Positions 6,493 through 13,949 of a stretch of 21,688 bases of DNA are shown piece after piece. Origin of the DNA: 2-12-FULL-60-19 sp041483675 (GTDB taxonomy: Bacteria; Desulfobacterota; Binatia; UBA9968); the NCBI GenBank assembly GCA_041483675.1, contig JBGPGE010000078.1, positions 1 to 21,688 on the forward strand. Direction: 5' to 3'. Every line of letters begins with the position of its first letter. Positions within the stretch are counted from its first letter, which is position 1. The notes under the pieces were generated by a model, which was given only the letters and a program-made list of their open reading frames with translations, was not told where the DNA came from and did not search any database. Both the position numbers and the translations under genes were made by a program.

Positions 6493-7654
6493 GGAACAGC
6501 TCTGGTGGGAGGCGTCAGTTTGGATCGCCCTCGCCCTCATATCCAGTCTGATCTCCCTCAGGCTGGGAATCTCAGTCGCCCTCATAGAACTCATCGTCGG
6601 CATCATCGCCGGTAACACGTTCCATCCAAGAGTCACTGAATGGATCGGCTTTTTGGCCAGTTTTGGCGCTCTCGTCCTCACGTTTCTGGCTGGCGCGGAG
6701 CTGGAAAGCCGGACGTTAAAAAAATTCTGGAAGGAAAGCCTGGTTTTAGGCATCCTCAGTTTCGCGGCTCCGTTTGGATTGAGCTGGCTTGCGGCGCAGT
6801 ACCTTCTCGGTTGGGAACAAAGCGCCGCTCAAATTGCGGGCCTGGCGCTGTCCACGACATCCGTGGCGGTCGTCTACGCCGTCATGATCGAGAGCGGCCT
6901 CAACGAGAAACCCATTGGAAAGCTGATTCTCGCCGCCTGCTTCGTCACCGATCTGGGCACGGTCATAGCCCTCGGATTGCTTTTCACAAGCTTTGGCCCG
7001 CGCTTTTGGATCTTTGTCGGCGCGACGATCCTCGCGCTTCTGTTGTTGCCGAAGTTCACCCGTTTCTATCTGAATCGAGTCAATGCCCACTCCAGCGAAC
7101 CTGAAGTCAAGTACGTCTATCTCGTCCTCTTGCTCCTTGCGTACGTAGCCGTCGACGGTGGAAGCGAAGGAGTCCTGCCCGCGTACCTCGTGGGCATGGT
7201 TCTCGCCGACACCTTTCTGGCAAACAAAGAGCTGATCAGACGCATGCGGGCCACAACCTTTGCTCTGCTGACCCCGTTCTACTTCCTCAAGGCGGGAAGC
7301 CTGGTTGACTTACAGGCGGTGTTAGCGAGCCTCGGCCTTGTCGTTCTCTTCTTTTTCTCCAAGACCGTCGCCAAGTTCCTCGGCCTCTATCCGGCCGGAG
7401 CGGCTTTCGGGTTTGCTAGAAGAGTCAACCTCTACACGAACCTGATGATGTCCACCGGACTAACTTTTGGAACGATCTCGGCCCTGTATGGCCTGACGCA
7501 CGAAATCATCGACAAAAATCAGTATTCTATTCTCGTTGTGACGGTGATTTTAACGGCTATTATTCCGACACTGATCGCTCAGGCGTTCTTCGAGCCCAAA
7601 GGACACGAACGCGACATTTTGTTCGAAGCGAAGGGAGGGAAACAAGATGTTTGA
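6491..7654 (+). CDS. CPA2 cation/proton antiporter (Thr-Asp type)
   Basis: This 387-residue inner-membrane antiporter belongs to the Na_H_exchanger (CPA2) family, with about 12 helices and no nucleotide-binding domain. It differs strongly from the upstream antiporter. The corresponding ion-site motif reads ACFVTDLGTV, with T153-D154 in place of Asp-Asp; loss of the first Asp is usually associated with electroneutral or K+-type exchange, though this is inference. The paired unwound helix is LALSTTSVAVVYAVM (118-132). The ATG at 6491 follows an excellent AGGAGG. Its last codons overlap the UspA gene by 8 bp, so the two are translationally coupled, a known pairing in which the stress protein may modulate the transporter. 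Confidence 0.87.
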   Translation: MEQLWWEASVWIALALISSLISLRLGISVALIELIVGIIAGNTFHPRVTEWIGFLASFGALVLTFLAGAELESRTLKKFWKESLVLGILSFAAPFGLSWLAAQYLLGWEQSAAQIAGLALSTTSVAVVYAVMIESGLNEKPIGKLILAACFVTDLGTVIALGLLFTSFGPRFWIFVGATILALLLLPKFTRFYLNRVNAHSSEPEVKYVYLVLLLLAYVAVDGGSEGVLPAYLVGMVLADTFLANKELIRRMRATTFALLTPFYFLKAGSLVDLQAVLASLGLVVLFFFSKTVAKFLGLYPAGAAFGFARRVNLYTNLMMSTGLTFGTISALYGLTHEIIDKNQYSILVVTVILTAIIPTLIAQAFFEPKGHERDILFEAKGGKQDV

Positions 7655-8075
7655 TAAAATCCTGCTGGCTTACGATGGTTCCGACGGCGCGAAGCTTGCG
7701 CTGGAAAAGATTGCAGAGATGGCTAAGGCTGCCGCGGCCGAGTTTCATCTTTTAGCGGTCGGCAGAATCCCGGAATATGCGGAGACGGTGAGCGAGGTAG
7801 AAGAGGCGAGAGAGCAGGCCAGGGCGTTTTATTCGAAGGTCATGGACGAAGCGGTTGCCGGATTAGAGCGGCGAGGGATGTCTGCGACGGCCCACGTCGA
7901 CTACGGCAAGCCCGGCGACGTCATCTTGAGGATCGCCGAAGAGCTAGCCGTGGATCTCATTGTGCTGGGCACAAATCCCCATTCGGCGCTGAGGAGACGA
8001 GTCCTCGGAGCCACCGTAGATAAGGTTGTGGATCATGCCCATTGCTCCGTGCTGGTGGTGAGAAGTGGCGGCTAA
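7647..8075 (+). CDS. Universal stress protein, UspA family
   Basis: This single-domain 142-residue cytoplasmic Usp has the usual fold markers: the KILLAYDGSDGAKLAL start with the conserved D10, a central beta strand VDYGKPGDVI, and VDLIVLGTNPHSALRRRVLG followed by HCSVLVV at the end. In ATP-binding Usps the site reads G-x2-G-x9-G-[ST]; here it is G108-x2-P111-x9-G121-A122, so the second Gly and the final Ser/Thr are replaced. Nucleotide binding may be weakened or lost. The start ATG lies inside the antiporter's final codons, with GGAGGG upstream. It most likely acts on or with that antiporter. No other domain is present. Confidence 0.88.
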   Translation: MFDKILLAYDGSDGAKLALEKIAEMAKAAAAEFHLLAVGRIPEYAETVSEVEEAREQARAFYSKVMDEAVAGLERRGMSATAHVDYGKPGDVILRIAEELAVDLIVLGTNPHSALRRRVLGATVDKVVDHAHCSVLVVRSGG

Positions 8076-8141
8076 AGATTCTTCCACCGCAAGGGGCCTA
8101 GAAGCGGCACTGATGTCGAGATCTGGAATCCGCCGCGGGCG

Positions 8142-9965
8142 CTAGGTCCGGCCGATACGCTTGCGCTTGTTGGCAAGGTAGTCCACCACGATGTAGTTGC
8201 CGATCTGGTCCGGCGAGGTGTAAAAGACGCGTCCGGTGTTGAGCCGCGAGAGCTGGTCGATAAAGCCGCGCCGATAGTATTCCGTCCCCAGCATGAACGT
8301 GTTGATTTTAATCCCGCTCTGAGTGCAGCGTTTCACCTCTTTCAGCGTCTCGCGCACGATCCGCTCGTGGAGGAGCGCGGAGCCCCACCCGCTATGGAGC
8401 CTTCCGCCGCGGTCGAGCGTCACCGCCGTCGGCTCTCCGTCGGTGATGAGAATGATCTGGCGGTTCGCAGCCTTCTTCGAGCCCAGGAGCTGGCGCGAGT
8501 AGCGCAGCGCCTCTTTGATGTCCGTGCCGTGCTCCATGAAATAGGTGATGGCCACGATGGAGGGGAGATCGTGCGCCTGAATGACCTTGGCGTTGGAACG
8601 GAACGCCACCAGGTGAAGGACATCCTGCGGATATTTCGTTTCGATCAGGCGGTGGAGCGCGAGGGCGACTTTCTTTCCGGCGTGCAGCGCGTCATTCATC
8701 AGCATCGAGTAGCTCACGTCGATCGCCAGGACCGTCTCGCAGTCGGTGGAGAACTCCTGCCGGTGAACCGCGAAATCTTTCGGGGCGATCCTGAGCGGCA
8801 CGCCGCTGCCGCCTTCGAGGGCCTTCATCAGCGTCTCGCTGATCTTCAAATCGAGGGGGTCGCCGTACTCGTACGGCTTGGTTTCCTCCAGCCGGTCTCC
8901 CTGCTGGCCGCGCAGGCGCGTGTTGTGCCCGCCCCAACGGTTGCGGTTGAGCATCTGGAAAATCTCTCTCAGCGCCTTGTCGCCGAGCTTTCTCATTCCT
9001 TTCGGGCTGAGCTTGAGGCCGTGCCCGGTGCGCATCAGATAGCCGTCCTCTTCCAGCATCTGCTCGATCCCCTTGAGATACTTGAGCTGCTCGTAGGCCT
9101 CGTCTCCCAACAGCTCCCGGATCTCGTCGAGATTTAAGTCAGCGAGGTCGGCCATTCCCCGTTGTCCCCAACGGAGAAACTGCTGCAGGCGCCGGAGCTG
9201 GCCGAGAATCTGCCCCGCCTCGCCCATTCCCATTCGCTCGGAGCCGCTGAACGGATACTGGTTGAGCAGTTGCTGGAGCTGCTCCATCTGGCCGAGCGCG
9301 TCGCTCAGTTGGCCGAGCTGATCCTGGGTGAGCGAGTCCAGATTCTCCAGCAGGTTGTCGAGATCGTCGACCGCGGCGTCGAGCATATTCGGCAGGTTCT
9401 TGAGGAAGTTCTCGTCGTCGAGCATCCGGCTCATCCGGTCGAGCATCTCCATCAGATCCTGGTGGCCCTGGCCGCCGGGCTGCTGTTGACGCTGCGCCTT
9501 GCGCTCAGCGATCTGGTCGCCGAGGCGGTTTCTCAATTCCTGGTAGCGCTGAAAAGCTTCCTGCATCCGGCGCGACAGCTCGTCCATATCCTGGGCGTAG
9601 CGGCCGGAGAGGCGCTCCATGAAGTTGCGCATTTTTTCGTGATAGGCTTCGAGCTTTTCCGCCAGGCTGTTGAGCTTGTCGTTCATCGCCTTGGCCTCTT
9701 CGGGCGTGAGCTTGAAGGAGTCGGGCGAATATTTTTCCAGCAGCTCTTTTTTCTTCTCCTCGGCGTCACGGAGAAAATCCCGCAGGCCTTTCACCGAGCG
9801 CGTGCCGTCTTCGGACGTGAGGCCGCGGCGCAAGAGATCGCGGAGCGCCCGGCGCACGCCTTCTTCTTCTAGAAAACTATCGGAGAGATGTTTGAGCAGG
9901 TCTTCGGAGGTCGGGAAGCGGATCTCCTGCGTGCCGTCCCAGTGCGTGTAGCGGTGGACCCTCAT
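8142..9965 (-). CDS. VWA-domain protein with long coiled-coil N-terminus
   Basis: This 607-residue cytoplasmic protein has a C-terminal von Willebrand factor A domain. The MIDAS metal site is intact: DVSYS at 416-420 (D-x-S-x-S), T481 in HGTDIKEAL, and D509 in ILITDGEPT. Residues about 60-240 are predicted coiled coil, rich in Glu, Gln, Leu and Arg with an acidic-amphipathic QLGQLSDALGQMEQLQQLL stretch. The middle carries YEYGDPLDLKISETLMKAL, as in the conserved bacterial VWA proteins that team with a MoxR or magnesium-chelatase-like AAA+ ATPase. No such ATPase is adjacent. No signal peptide or membrane helix is seen. The ATG at 9965 begins the conserved MRVHRYTHWDGTQ. The client protein is unknown. 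Confidence 0.87.
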   Translation of the reverse strand: MRVHRYTHWDGTQEIRFPTSEDLLKHLSDSFLEEEGVRRALRDLLRRGLTSEDGTRSVKGLRDFLRDAEEKKKELLEKYSPDSFKLTPEEAKAMNDKLNSLAEKLEAYHEKMRNFMERLSGRYAQDMDELSRRMQEAFQRYQELRNRLGDQIAERKAQRQQQPGGQGHQDLMEMLDRMSRMLDDENFLKNLPNMLDAAVDDLDNLLENLDSLTQDQLGQLSDALGQMEQLQQLLNQYPFSGSERMGMGEAGQILGQLRRLQQFLRWGQRGMADLADLNLDEIRELLGDEAYEQLKYLKGIEQMLEEDGYLMRTGHGLKLSPKGMRKLGDKALREIFQMLNRNRWGGHNTRLRGQQGDRLEETKPYEYGDPLDLKISETLMKALEGGSGVPLRIAPKDFAVHRQEFSTDCETVLAIDVSYSMLMNDALHAGKKVALALHRLIETKYPQDVLHLVAFRSNAKVIQAHDLPSIVAITYFMEHGTDIKEALRYSRQLLGSKKAANRQIILITDGEPTAVTLDRGGRLHSGWGSALLHERIVRETLKEVKRCTQSGIKINTFMLGTEYYRRGFIDQLSRLNTGRVFYTSPDQIGNYIVVDYLANKRKRIGRT

Positions 9966-10015
9966 CGCGGCTAACTATAGCGCAGTCGGGGGGAGAAGCA
10001 AATAGAAGGCAGAAA

Positions 10016-10037
10016 GCCCTTCGACGAAGCTCAGGGC
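10016..10037. repeat. CCCTTCGAC...GCTCAGGG repeat family, copy 2
   Basis: A short palindrome-ended element: GCCCT at the left pairs with AGGGC at the right around a TCGACGAAGCTC centre. It shares its head with the copies at 2376-2441 and 17028-17066 but lacks the GTCGAACC tail. It is immediately followed by the 14-bp tandem array. Confidence 0.65.
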
Positions 10038-10038
10038 A

Positions 10039-10108
10039 GGTAGAAGACAGAAGGTAGAAGACAGAAGGTAGAAGACAGAAGGTAGAAGACAGAAGGTAGA
10101 AGACAGCA
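10039..10108. repeat. Five tandem copies of a 14-bp unit
   Basis: Five head-to-tail copies of GGTAGAAGACAGAA start at 10039, 10053, 10067, 10081 and 10095. The first four are identical; the last has one change (C for A at its position 13). There are no spacers, so it is not a CRISPR. The purine-rich unit resembles the GCAGAAGGCAG fragments near 15948 and 20470 and the AGAAGGCAGAA just upstream at 10004-10014. The array lies in the 216-bp gap upstream of the ferredoxin gene. Confidence 0.9.
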
Positions 10109-10181
10109 GCCCCCCACCCCGGCCGCTCCGGGGCTGGCCGAAATGTCGGGAATCGGCTAAAAGGAATTCAAGGAGGCGTCC

Positions 10182-10400
10182 ATGAAAATCACGGTCGATC
10201 GGGCGAAGTGCGAAGGCTACGGAAAGTGCGTGCAGGCGGCGGCGAAGGTGTTCAAGCTCGACGAGAAATTTATCTCCGTCGTGCTCGACCCCAGGGGCGA
10301 CTCCGACCAGAAAATTCTGCTGGCGGCCAAGGTCTGCCCCACGAAGGCGATACTGCTGGATGAAGAGGAAAGTGGAAAACGGATCTTTCCTCTGCCGTAG
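10182..10400 (+). CDS. Small CYP-type ferredoxin (3Fe-4S or 4Fe-4S)
   Basis: This 72-residue cytoplasmic electron carrier resembles the ferredoxins that feed cytochromes P450. The cluster ligands are C10 and C16 in KCEGYGKC, plus C52 in VCPTKAI, giving C-x5-C...CP. The position of a fourth ligand is taken by Tyr13, which favours a [3Fe-4S] cluster or a non-Cys ligand to a fourth iron. The ATG at 10182 follows a textbook AAGGAGG. It sits 15 bp ahead of the FAD oxidoreductase gene and is very likely in one transcript with it. No P450 or ferredoxin reductase is in the window, so the adjacent flavoenzyme may be its partner, but that is inference. Confidence 0.88.
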   Translation: MKITVDRAKCEGYGKCVQAAAKVFKLDEKFISVVLDPRGDSDQKILLAAKVCPTKAILLDEEESGKRIFPLP

Positions 10401-10415
10401 GGCCGGAGTCTCTCC

Positions 10416-11522
10416 GTGACCTCATCTCAATATGTCATTATCGGCGCGGGCTTCGCCGGCGCCGCCACGGCCTACCATCTCGCGCTCGGCGGCGTCAAGG
10501 ATCTCACGATCCTGGAGCAGGAGGCCGTGGCCGGCTTTCATTCCTCCGGGCGCAACGCGGCGATGGTGCGTCAGGTGGTGTCGGACCCCGCGCTGGCCGC
10601 GCTCACGCGCGAAGGCGCGGCGTTTCTCCGCTCGCTGCCCGCCGATTGGCCCGTGCCCGTAGGATTCGAGCAGAACGGGTCGCTGCTGTTGGGCAGCGGC
10701 GAGGGTTGGGAGAAGCTCTCACGCGACGCCGAAACGGCGCGGCAGATGGGCGTCGGCGTCGAGCGTTGGTCCAGGGAGAAAGCAACAGAGTTTGTCCCCG
10801 CGCTCAAAGGCGCGGATTTCGACGGCGGGATCTGGTGTCCGACGGACGGAGTGGTCGATATCCATGCGCTGCTTACCGGCTATCTCAAAGCGGCGCAGGC
10901 GCGCGGCGTTCGCGTCCGCTACGGCTGCTCGGTCAATGGATTTAAAATTGAACGAGGGCGCGTCGCTGAACTTGCGACCACCGACGGCGCGATCGAGACC
11001 GAGACGGTGATCAACGCTTCCGGCGCGTGGGCCGTTCTCAACGCGCGCCTCGCCGGCGCCGTCGAGCCGCCGCTCCATCCCTGCAGGCGCCATCTCTTCG
11101 TGACCGCGCCGCTTCCCTGGGTGAATCCGAAGTGGCCGTTTGTCTGGCACGTCACGCACGATCTCTACTTTCGCCCGGAAGCTTCCGGCCTTTTGGTCTG
11201 CCCTTGCGATCAACAAGAGATGGTTCCCGGCGACACGCCGACCGACGAGTCGGCAACCGAGCTATTGTTTGAAAAGATCCATCGCCATTTTCCCGCGCTT
11301 ACGGAAATAGCGATCAAGCGGAGCTGGGCCGGGCTTAGAACGCTCTCAGACGACGGCCGCTTTGTGATCGGCTGGGATCCCAAAATCAAGGGTTTCTTCT
11401 GGGCAGCGGGTCTCGGCGGCCACGGCGTTACGACCAGCTACGCCGTGGGCGCGCTCGCCGCGAGGCTGATCCTAGATCCGACGGCGACGAGTGAATTCTC
11501 CCCGGCGCGGTTTGTGAAATAG
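10416..11522 (+). CDS. FAD-dependent amine/amino-acid oxidoreductase (DAO family)
   Basis: This 368-residue flavoenzyme belongs to the DAO superfamily (sarcosine oxidase, glycine oxidase and D-amino-acid oxidase or dehydrogenase relatives). The N-terminal FAD-binding motif is VIIGAGFAGAATAYHL (G10, G12, G15). The middle shows DGVVDIHALLTGYLKAA and the INASGAWAVLNARLAG segment typical of the family. The C-terminal FAD contact is GFFWAAGLGGHGVTTSYAVGALAA. The GTG at 10416 is chosen because GGAG lies ahead and the FAD motif begins at once. The substrate is probably a secondary amine or amino acid, but this cannot be decided. Transcription with the ferredoxin suggests it may be a dehydrogenase passing electrons to an iron-sulphur protein rather than only to oxygen. 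Confidence 0.87.
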   Translation: MTSSQYVIIGAGFAGAATAYHLALGGVKDLTILEQEAVAGFHSSGRNAAMVRQVVSDPALAALTREGAAFLRSLPADWPVPVGFEQNGSLLLGSGEGWEKLSRDAETARQMGVGVERWSREKATEFVPALKGADFDGGIWCPTDGVVDIHALLTGYLKAAQARGVRVRYGCSVNGFKIERGRVAELATTDGAIETETVINASGAWAVLNARLAGAVEPPLHPCRRHLFVTAPLPWVNPKWPFVWHVTHDLYFRPEASGLLVCPCDQQEMVPGDTPTDESATELLFEKIHRHFPALTEIAIKRSWAGLRTLSDDGRFVIGWDPKIKGFFWAAGLGGHGVTTSYAVGALAARLILDPTATSEFSPARFVK

Positions 11523-11558
11523 GTTGCAGCGTCTCCTCGATTCGTTTCCCATTCTAGC

Positions 11559-11649
11559 CGTCATTCCGGCCGAGTCAGCCTTAGGCTGACGAGAGCCGGA
11601 ATCCAGAGAATTCAAAGAGGCCTAGATTCCCGCTTTCGCGGGAATGACG
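11559..11649. repeat. Two-hairpin dispersed repeat, copy 2
   Basis: This 91-bp element has CGTCATTCC and GGAATGACG ends, matching copy 1 at 739-804. The left hairpin is longer: ATTCCGGC...GCCGGAAT enclosing an inner GTCAGCC/GGCTGAC stem. A CCAGAGAATTC linker follows, then a right hairpin ATTCCCGC-tttc-GCGGGAAT. It occupies most of the gap between the convergent FAD oxidoreductase and GT87-like genes, where the hairpins could also stop transcription from both sides. Confidence 0.8.
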
Positions 11650-11673
11650 ATTAGCGGCGGAATCCACTTTCTT

Positions 11674-12912
11674 CTAGCCCAGCGTGTCACCGGAGGATGT
11701 GTGCGCGCCGCTGGGCTCCGCGGTTGTTCCAGCTTGCTTCATCAAAAACACCAGCGTCACAATCCAAACGACGGCATTTCCGTAGGTGATAAGACGAGCC
11801 AAAAACGGAGACCAGAACATTAACCGGATAGGAACCAGCATTCCGACGGAGGTTATCGCGAGCAGCGCCGCGGCGGCCACGTCGGCGTCGTCGCTGGACG
11901 GCCCCCTTTTAACGAGGCGGAACAAAGCGATCTCCGGGAGTACAAGCAGCACATCGTCGTAGAAACGGTGATAGGCCCAGAAACGCGCGAAGAGGGCCGT
12001 GACGGCGAGGAGGAGCCAGAGGTCCACATGTCGGTGGCGGTGTATCCATACACCCAGCCCCAGAAATGCGAGGAATGAAGCCGGCAGGATCCATTTTTCG
12101 AGGCCGAAAGCGCCTAGCAGAATATGCAAGTTGACAGAGCCCGCGCTGACGGCCAGCGCCGAGCCGCGCGCCAGCGAATCGCGGACTAGTTGGAAGAGCC
12201 CGATCTCTTGAAAGGGAGCTGCAAAAAGGGTCAGCGCCGCGTACCCTGAGACGACGAGCAGCGCCGGCCGCAGCCGGCCCGGGAGGAGCAGCGCGATCCA
12301 AAGAAACGGAAGCGAAACGGTGGGCTTGGCGAGGGCGAACAGCACCAGCGCCGATGCAAATAAATCACGGCCCCAAATGATCGGCCCACCTCGAAGCAGC
12401 AGCAGGCCGGCCAGGAGCCCCGGCAGGAGATGAACGATGAGCTGGCCGTTTCTTACCGTCATGGCAGTGGCCGCGGTGGAAAGGGGCAAGAGAGCCACCA
12501 GGCCGCGCTCCAGGGCTGTGCTCGCGCCGCTCTCCCGCACGATCATATGGATAAGCCATGCAAGCGCGGCGATGGCGGTGAGCGCCCAGAGCCAGCGAGC
12601 CGGCGTGTTCGCCAGCCAGCCGAAGAACGGCCAGAGGATGACGTAGGTCGCCGGCGGATGGACGGCGAAGGTGAGGTCGCTGTACACCGGAACTGAAGCA
12701 AACCATCGGTGAACCAGGAGGTGGAAGATATTCAGGTCGATGGCATCGCCGGGAGCCATGCCCCAGAGCAGCACCGCGAATGCCTTGGCCAATCTCCCCG
12801 CCGAAGCCACCGAGATGACGACGACTGAAAGAAATAGCGGGTCCCGATGGTGACCGGCCCACTGTCCGCGAGCAGCGTTGGCGATCCGATGCCATCTCTC
12901 CATGATAGACAT
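11674..12912 (-). CDS. Polytopic membrane protein, GT87/DUF2029-like glycosyltransferase
   Basis: This is an inner-membrane protein of about 412 residues with roughly 10-12 hydrophobic helices. After the first helix comes a loop with VPVYSDLTFAVHPPATYVILWPFF, resembling the GT-C fold glycosyltransferase 87 (DUF2029) pattern in which an Asp in the first periplasmic loop precedes a PP motif. TVRNGQLIVHLLPGLLAGL and FALAKPTVSLPFLWIALLL also fit that family. Such enzymes use polyprenyl-phosphate sugars on the periplasmic side; the acceptor is unknown. The start is uncertain: the ATG at 12912 is used, while a TTG at 12951, three bases after the SDR stop, would add 13 polar residues. It is the last gene of the minus-strand run. 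Confidence 0.65.
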   Translation of the reverse strand: MSIMERWHRIANAARGQWAGHHRDPLFLSVVVISVASAGRLAKAFAVLLWGMAPGDAIDLNIFHLLVHRWFASVPVYSDLTFAVHPPATYVILWPFFGWLANTPARWLWALTAIAALAWLIHMIVRESGASTALERGLVALLPLSTAATAMTVRNGQLIVHLLPGLLAGLLLLRGGPIIWGRDLFASALVLFALAKPTVSLPFLWIALLLPGRLRPALLVVSGYAALTLFAAPFQEIGLFQLVRDSLARGSALAVSAGSVNLHILLGAFGLEKWILPASFLAFLGLGVWIHRHRHVDLWLLLAVTALFARFWAYHRFYDDVLLVLPEIALFRLVKRGPSSDDADVAAAALLAITSVGMLVPIRLMFWSPFLARLITYGNAVVWIVTLVFLMKQAGTTAEPSGAHTSSGDTLG

Positions 12913-12954
12913 GTGCGCAGTTTCGAGATGATCGGTCCCGTGTTCGAGCAATGT

Positions 12955-13689
12955 CTATCTCGGCGTTCGCAAAAGAAACGTCTGGCCGGTGATATTCTTT
13001 GCCGGCTCCGAAAGCAGGTAGCGGATCAGCCCGACGATTTCCTCTTTGGTCGTGAGCCCGCCCATCAGGGGCGGAACGGCCTCGCGCTGTTTCCACTCTT
13101 CTTCCGAGGAAACTCCCGCCCGCGACATCGGCGTATCCGTCGCGCCCGGCGCGATGGCATTGACCGTGACGTTGTGCGGCGCGAGTTCCATCGCGAGAGA
13201 TTTAGTGAAGGCGATCACGCCGGCCTTCGAGGCGGCATAGTGAGCGGCGCGCGCCTGTCCGGCCACGCCGCGTCCCGAGGCGACGCAGACGATGCGGCCT
13301 GCTTTACGCTGGATCATATGCCGCGCGACGGCCTGGGAGCAGAGAAAAGTCCCTTTCAGGTTGATCCGCATGATCCGGTCCCATTCCTCTTCCGGCATAT
13401 CCTGCACCGGGATGCGCGACATCACGCCCGCGCCGTTGATTAAAAAGTCGATTTGCGAGCAGCGCGTGAGCGCGCTCTCGACCATCCGCCCTACGCTCGC
13501 TTTGTCTCCGACGTCCACTTTCTCGAAAAGCGCCTCTCCGCCTGCGCGGTTGATCTCCTCGGCCAGCGATTTCCCCGCTTGCTCGGCAAAATCGGCGACC
13601 ACCACTTTCATCCCGTCCTGCGCGAGGCCGCGGCAAACCGCCGCGCCGATGCCTCCCGCGCCTCCCGTGACGATAACGACTTGAGCCAT
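12955..13689 (-). CDS. Short-chain dehydrogenase/reductase (FabG-like)
   Basis: This complete 244-residue classical SDR is a cytoplasmic NAD(P)-dependent oxidoreductase. The nucleotide motif TGGAGGIG is at 8-15, and D33 at the end of strand 2 favours NAD(H). NGAG is at 85-88, and the catalytic set is N110, S138, Y151 and K155 (YAASK). The closing ITGQTFLL corresponds to the usual end region of FabG-like enzymes. The ATG at 13689 has GGAGGAAAC directly in front. The immediate neighbours, a nucleotidyltransferase pair upstream and a GT87-like membrane protein downstream, do not reveal a substrate; a sugar or polyol alcohol is possible given the second. Family certain, substrate unknown. Confidence 0.9.
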   Translation of the reverse strand: MAQVVIVTGGAGGIGAAVCRGLAQDGMKVVVADFAEQAGKSLAEEINRAGGEALFEKVDVGDKASVGRMVESALTRCSQIDFLINGAGVMSRIPVQDMPEEEWDRIMRINLKGTFLCSQAVARHMIQRKAGRIVCVASGRGVAGQARAAHYAASKAGVIAFTKSLAMELAPHNVTVNAIAPGATDTPMSRAGVSSEEEWKQREAVPPLMGGLTTKEEIVGLIRYLLSEPAKNITGQTFLLRTPR

Positions 13690-13708
13690 GTTTCCTCCCC
13701 AGCCTACC

Positions 13709-13735
13709 TAACCCGGGCGCATCATAGCCGGGGTT
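13709..13735 (-). terminator. Inverted repeat between the 70-aa gene and the SDR gene
   Basis: AACCCGG at 13710-13716 pairs with CCGGGGTT at 13728-13735, allowing one bulged G, around an 11-base loop. It lies two bases beyond the stop of the 70-residue gene on the minus strand and ahead of the SDR ribosome site. It lacks a T-tract, so termination would be partial or absent; it could instead be an mRNA-processing or operator site. Confidence 0.3.
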
Positions 13736-13736
13736 G

Positions 13737-13949
13737 TTAGATCTTCACGTTGACGTAGCGGACGAACGGCCTCGGCTGAACGCGGTTTGGACAAATCCGC
13801 GACACGGCGGTCAGCCATTGAACCAGTTGATCCACGTTTACGCAGGCTTCCAAATCGCGGGAATTGTTTCGGAGCGCGCGAAACTCTTCCCGCAGCGTCG
13901 AGGACGCGGCCATTTCTTTCAGTTCTCGTTTCTCTTCTTCACTGAGCAT
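13737..13949 (-). CDS. Small protein overlapping nucleotidyltransferase gene
   Basis: This 70-residue protein is of a family I cannot name. The first 30 residues form a charged helix beginning MLSEEEKRELKEMA. The rest contains CVNVDQLVQWLTAVSRICPN and ends RPFVRYVNVKI, with two cysteines but no CxxC or HEPN RX4-6H motif. The ATG at 13949 lies inside the final codons of the nucleotidyltransferase gene (11-bp overlap), which indicates translational coupling and fixed stoichiometry. That makes it likely to be a partner, for example an antitoxin or substrate adaptor, in a two-gene module. It is not an AbiEi-type winged-helix antitoxin by length or sequence. Real gene likely; role unknown. Confidence 0.7.
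   Translation of the reverse strand: MLSEEEKRELKEMAASSTLREEFRALRNNSRDLEACVNVDQLVQWLTAVSRICPNRVQPRPFVRYVNVKI

Noticed and set aside
10039..10108. CRISPR array
   Set aside because: The 14-bp units abut directly with no spacers and no cas genes are present; it is a simple tandem repeat.
12365..13096. 243-codon open frame on the minus strand overlapping SDR and GT87-like genes
   Set aside because: It runs across the ends of two well-supported genes in another frame and has Arg/Pro/His-rich shadow composition.
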